Shown here one piece after another: positions 6,708 to 10,119 of a stretch of DNA of 10,119 nt. The notes beneath the pieces are model-generated. The model had not been told where the DNA came from. It worked only from the letters and a program-made list of their open reading frames with translations, and made no database searches. A program made the translations under genes and the position numbers. The stretch covers positions 1-10,119 of the forward strand of contig CANQMG010000055.1 of assembly GCA_947624925.1 (NCBI GenBank). Direction: 5' to 3'. Source of the DNA: an uncultured Clostridia bacterium. GTDB taxonomy: Bacteria; Bacillota; Clostridia; TANB77; CAG-508. The stretch's first letter is position 1; the number at the start of each line of letters is the position of its first letter.

Positions 6708-8129
6708 ATGAAAATCGAATTATTAGGTGGATGTTCAAAAGATGAATTAAATACAAGAATACAAATAGTAGCTGCAGCGGGTAAATTATCCAGATTTAAA
6801 GGAAATGTGTTTGAAGTATTAGAAAGTTGCAATGATTATGAAAATAATTTAAAACTAATAAAAAGAATAATAAAAATGGGACATAAATCAATAATAGAAC
6901 ATGATTATCTTGTTTTCGCAATTTCTGATGTTTCTCCAATTGTTGAACAAACTATAATAGGAAATAGATTAACATCATTTACAATAAAATCTAGAAGAGA
7001 AGTAGATTTTAGAAATGTTGGATACTATATTCCAAATTTTAGAGATAAAAAACTAAAAGAACATAAAGATAATAAAAAAATACAAGAAGAATATAGCAAA
7101 CACATGAAATATCTATTTAATGAATATGCTAATCTTGTAGACAATGGCATAAATATAGAGGATGCAAGATTTATTTTACCATATAGTTACTATAGTAATA
7201 TTATAATGGGATTAGATGCAAGGGAATTAGAAAAATTAGTAATATCATTATTATATGGAGAATTAAGTAAAATTTCAGAATTAAATGAACTAGGACAAGA
7301 ATTATATAATATTATTAAAAAATATGTTCCATATTTAGTAGATTCAATTGAAACAAGTGATATAACAACTAATCCATTTGAGTACCTAGAGAGTTTAGTT
7401 GAAAGACCTAAGATAAATATATGTGATAAGCCAAAGTTAATAGATTACACTGAAAGTGCTGATAATGTAATATTAGAAAGTTCAATTATGTATCATTATC
7501 AATGTAGTTTACAAGAAGCAAAGAAATTATTAACTGATGCAGAAAATAAAGATAAAAACGCAAAAGAAAAAATGATGGATATAATTATTAATAAAAATGA
7601 AAATAGAGAATTAGAACAAGTAAACTTTAGATTTCAAATACCTATTTCATTATCAATATTAACTCATTTAACAAGACATAGAATGCATTCATTACTTATT
7701 CCAGAGTTTGTAAAAATGTGGGATTTAAATAATTATATTGTTCCAGATAGTATAAAAGAAAAATATTTAGATAAATATAATGAAATATTTAAAAAGAATA
7801 TTGAAATATACAATGAATTTATAAAATATGGAGTTGCACAAGAGGATTTAATATATTTCTATTTAGGTGGAAATATGTGCAATGTAGTAACAAATATGTC
7901 AGCAAGAACATTACAATGGATTTCTAGATTACGCTGTTGCAATAAGGCACAATGGCAAATAAGAAATATTGCAAAAGAAATGGTAAGCCAAGTAAAACAG
8001 GTTGCTCCTTTATTAGGAAAAGGATTAGGGCCTACTTGTATAACAAAACATATATGCAATGAAGGAAAAGAAAGTTGTGGGCTTATAAATAAAATATTAG
8101 AAAACAATAAAAGTAATTATAGCATATAA
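6708..8129 (+). CDS. Double-length ThyX-like protein (flavin-dependent thymidylate synthase family), two degenerate ThyX-type halves
   Basis: The protein is 473 residues, about twice the usual ThyX length of 210-250. The first half carries GHKSIIEHDYLVF (58-70), VSPIVEQTIIGNRLTSFTIKSRREVDF (75-101, quoted in parts: GNR where ThyX has RHR), GINIEDARFILP (147-158) and LDAREL (169-174). The second half carries THLTRHRMHSLLIPEF (319-334, RHR intact but the downstream Asn-Glu and Gln-Ser missing), then SARTLQWISRLRCCNKAQWQIR (398-419, in parts: NMSARTLQW and AQWQIRNIA), and a Cys-rich tail GPTC...HIC..GKESCG (441-458) typical of many ThyX C-termini. ThyX makes dTMP from dUMP with FAD, NADPH and methylenetetrahydrofolate. 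The RHRx7S signature is complete in neither half, so activity may need both halves or may have changed. The start has AAAAAGGAG eight bases upstream. Family membership is solid; catalytic function is uncertain. Confidence 0.85.
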   Translation: MKIELLGGCSKDELNTRIQIVAAAGKLSRFKGNVFEVLESCNDYENNLKLIKRIIKMGHKSIIEHDYLVFAISDVSPIVEQTIIGNRLTSFTIKSRREVDFRNVGYYIPNFRDKKLKEHKDNKKIQEEYSKHMKYLFNEYANLVDNGINIEDARFILPYSYYSNIIMGLDARELEKLVISLLYGELSKISELNELGQELYNIIKKYVPYLVDSIETSDITTNPFEYLESLVERPKINICDKPKLIDYTESADNVILESSIMYHYQCSLQEAKKLLTDAENKDKNAKEKMMDIIINKNENRELEQVNFRFQIPISLSILTHLTRHRMHSLLIPEFVKMWDLNNYIVPDSIKEKYLDKYNEIFKKNIEIYNEFIKYGVAQEDLIYFYLGGNMCNVVTNMSARTLQWISRLRCCNKAQWQIRNIAKEMVSQVKQVAPLLGKGLGPTCITKHICNEGKESCGLINKILENNKSNYSI

Positions 8130-8132
8130 AAA

Positions 8133-8161
8133 TTGACATATAACTAAAATTATGTTAATAT
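8133..8161 (+). promoter_or_regulatory. Promoter for the leader peptide and PRTase-LOG operon
   Basis: Consensus TTGACA (8133-8138) begins three bases after the ThyX-like stop. After 17 bp comes TAATAT (8156-8161), preceded by an extended -10 TG (8153-8154). A TATAAT also lies at 8163-8168 but at a spacing that is too long. A start near 8168 is predicted, about 14 bases before the leader ribosome binding site. Confidence 0.6.
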
Positions 8162-8192
8162 ATATAATATAAAATAAGTAAAGAGGAAAATT

Positions 8193-8246
8193 ATGAAATT
8201 AAAATTATTTTTAAACCAATTACATCATCACAACAAAAGCTTGTAA
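8193..8246 (+). CDS. Leader peptide MKLKLFLNQLHHHNKSL with three consecutive His codons
   Basis: A 17-codon ORF with a properly placed ribosome binding site (AGAGG 8182-8186, six bases before ATG) that ends in TAA at 8244-8246. Codons 11-13 are CAT CAT CAC. The last three codons, including the stop, lie within the first arm (8238-8245) of the attenuator, so the position of a ribosome on this ORF would decide which RNA structures form. The run of His codons recalls the hisL leader of enterobacteria, but the genes downstream are not histidine biosynthesis. The peptide itself probably has no function other than being translated; a nascent-chain effect is also possible. Identification rests on architecture, not on a known homologue. 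Confidence 0.7.
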   Translation: MKLKLFLNQLHHHNKSL

Positions 8247-8322
8247 CTATTACTTTAATTAGTGTAGGTACAAGCTATAAGGCTATACCTACAATAGTTT
8301 AAAAATAATTATGTATAAATAT

Positions 8323-8365
8323 AAAACTATTTGTAGGATTAAAAAATCTAACAAATAGTTTTTTT
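8323..8365 (+). terminator. Intrinsic terminator of the attenuator
   Basis: AAAACTATTTGT (8323-8334) pairs perfectly with ACAAATAGTTTT (8351-8362). One A-A mismatch and a G-U pair follow, then GATT with AATC (8337-8340, 8345-8348) closing on an AAAA loop. Seven T residues (8359-8365) follow directly. It lies 44 bases before the PRTase-like start codon, so it acts within the operon leader, not after a gene. Confidence 0.85.
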
Positions 8366-8409
8366 ATATAATAAGAAATTTAAATTTTAAATAAAGGAAG
8401 GATAAATTT

Positions 8410-8676
8410 ATGGAAAAAATAGAAAAAGGAATAATATATAGCAGTGATATTTTGAGAATATTAAAAGGACAAAATGCAATAAATTTTAACTATAATGATA
8501 ATGGGTTAATTATACCAAGTGAAAAACAAATAGAATTTTTAAGAGAAAATTTTAGAAAAGATGTAAATAAGATTTTTAATAATAATGTAACAATATTTAG
8601 TGAAGAAGATATGGAACAATTTTTATATAGTTCTTTAAGCGATTCATGGAATTGTCCCCATTGTTTCATTAGATAA
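8410..8676 (+). CDS. N-terminal fragment of the PRTase-like gene (88 codons)
   Basis: This is the part readable from the supported start: MEKIEKGIIYSSDILRILKG, an internal ILRENFRKD-like helical stretch and YSSLSDS near the end. The last codons (WNCPHCFIR) are probably out-of-frame residues after the shift. By itself it lacks the PRPP loop and would not be a working transferase. I do not recognise a separate domain in it. Confidence 0.6.
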   Translation: MEKIEKGIIYSSDILRILKGQNAINFNYNDNGLIIPSEKQIEFLRENFRKDVNKIFNNNVTIFSEEDMEQFLYSSLSDSWNCPHCFIR

Positions 8677-8806
8677 AATATATTTTAAAGGAAAAAATAA
8701 CAGTTTTTTTCTAGACTGCACTAGATTAGAAAATTCTAATAAATTAGTATCTAGGATAAATCCGAATAACGTTAATAGTGTTGAGAATCAAATAAAGTCA
8801 ATTGCT

Positions 8807-9376
8807 ATGAATTTAAAATTAAATGTTTATAAAGATATATTTTTAGTGGATGATGTTGTATACTCGGGAAATGTTCTAAAAAACATAATAATGCAGTTTA
8901 AAGAAAATGGGATAAATGTATTAGGTATTAGAACTTCATTAGCTACAGAAGAGTCATATGAATATTTTAACCAAAATTTAAGAGAAGGATTAAAATGTGG
9001 ATGCTTAATGGGAAAGGATGTAATAGATCAAATTTGTGAAAGAGACTTTTATTTTGGAATTGTTCAATCTGGAATATCAACATTGCAAAGCAATGGAAAA
9101 ATATCAAAATCTCCTTATTTTAGACCTTTTGGAAATCCAATACAAAGAGCATCAATTCCAAAAAAATTTGAAAAAATATTTTCAAATGGTTGCATATTAA
9201 GATCTATGTACTTATGGAAATGTATAGAAGAAAATTCAAAAAGAAAATTATACATTAAGGATTTACCTGAAAAAATTACAAATACAAATGAAAATGAAAG
9301 AATATTAGATGTTTTAAGGAAAGGATTGATTTATTATGAAAAAGATACAAATAGGAATTATGGGGAGTGCAGATGA
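8807..9376 (+). CDS. C-terminal fragment of the PRTase-like gene with the PRPP loop (190 codons from ATG 8807, including stop)
   Basis: The frame is open from 8639, and coding-like sequence (IVPIVSLDKIYFKG, FFLDCTRLEN) begins well before ATG 8807, which has no Shine-Dalgarno. Therefore 8807 is the first Met rather than a convincing start. Residues 12-24 (FLVDDVVYSGNVL) form the PRPP loop, with Asp15 and Asp16. The end overlaps the LOG-type gene by 41 bases, and the AAGGAAAGGA inside it (9316-9325) serves as that gene's ribosome binding site, so translation of the two is probably coupled. Confidence 0.6.
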   Translation: MNLKLNVYKDIFLVDDVVYSGNVLKNIIMQFKENGINVLGIRTSLATEESYEYFNQNLREGLKCGCLMGKDVIDQICERDFYFGIVQSGISTLQSNGKISKSPYFRPFGNPIQRASIPKKFEKIFSNGCILRSMYLWKCIEENSKRKLYIKDLPEKITNTNENERILDVLRKGLIYYEKDTNRNYGECR

Positions 9377-9863
9377 TTTAAAATATGAAGATGACGTTGC
9401 CAAATTTGCAAAAAAATTAGGAAAATTAATTGCTAAGAGTGGAAATATATTAGTATATGGTGCAGAAAAAGAATATAGTTCATTATCAACCAATGCAGCA
9501 ATTGAAGCACAAAAAAATGGAGGAATAACTGTTGGAATAACAGGAGGAAAAAGTAAAAAAACATGGGGAGAATTTAAACCAGACATCATAATACCAAGTG
9601 GATTAGAAATAGGAGGAGGAAGAGAATTTACTTTAGTTCTTTCGTGTGATGTAATAATAGCAATTGGAGGAGGATCAGGAACACTCACAGAAATGGCTAT
9701 AGCCTATCAATCAGGAATACCTATAATAACAGTGTCTAATTTTAAGGGATGGGCTAAAAAAGTATCAAATACATATATTGATGATAGAAAAAGATTAAAA
9801 TGTATAGAAGTTACAACACCAGAAGAAGCATTAAATACAGCAATAAAAATAACAAAAATATAA
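9336..9863 (+). CDS. LOG/TIGR00725-type Rossmann-fold nucleotide-binding protein
   Basis: A 175-residue soluble protein with a Rossmann-like fold. Visible: a first strand and glycine turn IQIGIMGSAD (4-13), LVYGAEKEYSS (39-49), GGITVGITGG (62-71), GGGREFTLVLSCD (93-105) with the conserved Arg96, and the signature IAIGGGSGTLTEM (108-120), which corresponds to PGGxGTxxE of the LOG (lysine-decarboxylase-like) family. LOG enzymes split nucleoside 5'-monophosphates to base and ribose 5-phosphate; the wider SLOG superfamily also binds nucleotides as sensors. TIGR00725-like members are often uncharacterised. Here it is the last gene of the attenuated operon and starts inside the PRTase-like gene, so the pair may act on one nucleotide-like molecule (inference). 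The start at 9336 has AAGGA ten bases upstream. No terminator is visible before the tRNA promoter. Confidence 0.87.
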   Translation: MKKIQIGIMGSADDLKYEDDVAKFAKKLGKLIAKSGNILVYGAEKEYSSLSTNAAIEAQKNGGITVGITGGKSKKTWGEFKPDIIIPSGLEIGGGREFTLVLSCDVIIAIGGGSGTLTEMAIAYQSGIPIITVSNFKGWAKKVSNTYIDDRKRLKCIEVTTPEEALNTAIKITKI

Positions 9864-9918
9864 TATACAAAATAACTAAACCCAAATTCACAAAAATTAA
9901 AAAGTTTTAAAAAATGTA

Positions 9919-9947
9919 TTGACAAAATATGAAATAGCATTTATAAT
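9919..9947 (+). promoter_or_regulatory. Consensus promoter for the tRNA cluster
   Basis: Perfect TTGACA (9919-9924), a 17-bp spacer and perfect TATAAT (9942-9947). The start is predicted near 9954, about 15 bases before the first tRNA. It is the best promoter in the window, as expected for stable RNA genes. Confidence 0.85.
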
Positions 9948-9968
9948 TTATACTTGTCAGAGGTTAAT

Positions 9969-10042
9969 GCAGGTGTAGTTCAATGGTAGAACCCCAGCCT
10001 TCCAAGCTGGATACGCGGGTTCGATTCCCGCTACCTGCTCCA
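9969..10042 (+). tRNA. tRNA-Gly (anticodon UCC), CCA encoded
   Basis: A full cloverleaf: acceptor GCAGGTG (9969-9975) with TACCTGC (10032-10038), a D arm with TAGTTCAATGGTAGAA, anticodon stem CCAGC/GCTGG (9994-9998 and 10006-10010) around loop CTTCCAA with anticodon TCC at 10001-10003, and a T arm CGGGTTCGATTCCCG. The discriminator T and CCA (10040-10042) are encoded. It reads GGA and probably other GGN codons. Confidence 0.95.
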
Positions 10043-10070
10043 ATGTAACCTTAACAAGTATATTTTATTT

Positions 10071-10119
10071 GCGCCCTTAGCTCAGTTGGTCAGAGCAACC
10101 GGCTCATAACCGGTTGGTC
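10071..10119 (+). tRNA. tRNA with anticodon CAU, probably elongator Met (cut by right edge)
   Basis: The 5' part GCGCCCTTAGCTCAGTTGGT carries the acceptor 5' strand and D arm. The anticodon stem ACCGG/CCGGT (10098-10102 and 10110-10114) surrounds loop CTCATAA with anticodon CAT at 10105-10107. The T arm and 3' end lie outside the window. A standard G1 makes initiator tRNA less likely, though position 72 is not visible; tRNA-Ile with a lysidine-modified CAU cannot be excluded. It lies 28 bp after tRNA-Gly, in the same transcript. Confidence 0.88.

Larger units (their letters stand above)
8168..8365 (+). promoter_or_regulatory. Transcription attenuator with five alternating RNA arms
   Basis: Four overlapping pairings form a chain. 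1:2 is AGCTTGTA (8238-8245) with TACAAGCT (8269-8276). 2:3 is TGTAGGTA (8263-8270) with TACCTACA (8286-8293). 3:4 is CCTACAATAGTTT (8288-8300) with AAACTATTTGTAGG (8324-8337, one bulged T). 4:5 is the terminator stem (8323-8362). Neighbouring pairings share bases, so 1:2 plus 3:4 (antitermination) competes with 2:3 plus 4:5 (termination). A ribosome stopped at the leader TAA would cover arm 1 and favour termination; one stalled at the first His codons would leave arm 1 free and favour readthrough. The arms are seen directly; the switching logic is inferred. No T-box or known riboswitch motif is present. Confidence 0.75.
8410..9376 (+). pseudogene. Phosphoribosyltransferase-like protein gene interrupted by a +1 frameshift
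   Basis: Read as one gene of about 321 codons, it starts at ATG 8410 (AAGGAAGG eight bases upstream) in one frame and ends at TGA 9376 in the next. The first frame ends at 8676; the second is open from 8639, so the shift lies at 8639-8676. After the shift the protein continues smoothly as GIVPIVSLDKIYF, a good buried strand, followed by FLVDDVVYSGNVL (8843-8881), the PRPP-binding signature of type I phosphoribosyltransferases (two Asp, then Ser-Gly in place of Thr-Gly). A long C-terminal region (FYFGIVQSG, then YFRPFGNPIQRASIP) is not from any common salvage enzyme I recognise. It overlaps the LOG-type gene by 41 bp and lies behind the attenuator. The shift may be a real mutation, a sequencing or assembly error, or programmed at CCC-C (8656-8659). 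Confidence 0.72.

Noticed and set aside
8168..8400. T-box, PRPP/ykkC-type or other riboswitch
   Set aside because: No T-box AGGGTGG-type antiterminator or ykkC-like conserved motif is visible, and the leader ORF plus five-arm chain explain the structure better.
8193..9376. Histidine operon leader with HisG (ATP phosphoribosyltransferase)
   Set aside because: The His codons invite this, but the downstream protein lacks HisG motifs and shows a type I PRTase PRPP loop with an unrelated C-terminal region; no other his gene follows.
9374..9376. TGA read as Trp (mycoplasma-type code), extending the PRTase-like frame
   Set aside because: All clear tryptophans in the window are TGG, no conserved gene contains in-frame TGA, and continuing past 9376 gives unlikely sequence within the LOG-type gene.
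9314..9688. Minus-strand ORF opposite the LOG-type gene
   Set aside because: It is the antisense shadow of a gene with a clear family signature, and its Pro/Ser/Ile-rich translation has no recognisable domain. The same applies to the other minus-strand frames (2346-2627, 4266-4475, 5361-5567, 6101-6289, 7859-8107, 9707-9940).

Overview
The window is a strongly A+T-rich bacterial chromosome segment with all genes on the + strand. Strong AGGAGG-type ribosome binding sites, TTGACA/TATAAT promoters, standard genetic code (Trp is TGG, TGA is not read as sense) and the protein types point to a low-GC Bacillota. An AT-rich clostridial relative is my best guess; this is inference, not a taxonomic assignment.

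Layout. (1) 1-1029: the 3' part of a gene for a protein of near-identical 30-residue helical repeats plus a unique C-terminal domain; its start lies left of the window. (2) 1127-3635: a short operon with an M50 membrane metalloprotease, tsaD (tRNA t6A synthesis) and a calcineurin-like metallophosphoesterase. (3) 3712-5556: an AMP-forming long-chain acyl-CoA synthetase with its own promoter, followed by a strong hairpin. (4) 5557-5820: intergenic region with a 15-bp direct repeat, a promoter and a leader of about 105 nt. (5) 5821-6642: an unrecognised helical protein. (6) 6708-8129: a double-length ThyX-like (flavin-dependent thymidylate synthase family) protein with eroded active-site motifs. 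(7) 8133-9863: an attenuator-controlled pair, a phosphoribosyltransferase-like gene that carries a +1 frameshift in this sequence, overlapping a LOG/TIGR00725-type Rossmann protein. (8) 9919-10119: a consensus promoter driving tRNA-Gly(UCC) and a tRNA with CAU anticodon that is cut by the right edge.

The most notable part is region 7. Directly after the ThyX-like gene lies a promoter, a well-initiated 17-codon leader ORF (MKLKLFLNQLHHHNKSL) with three consecutive His codons, and a chain of mutually exclusive RNA pairings (1:2, 2:3, 3:4, 4:5) ending in a near-perfect intrinsic terminator before the PRTase-like gene. This is the architecture of ribosome-controlled transcription attenuation. By the geometry, a ribosome that finishes the leader would favour termination, and a ribosome stalled at the His codons (or no translation) would favour readthrough. 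It controls a pair whose folds suggest making or breaking an N-ribosyl bond; the substrate is unknown.

Most other genes are core housekeeping functions. Functions of the repeat protein, the 5821-6642 gene and the PRTase/LOG pair cannot be fixed from sequence alone.
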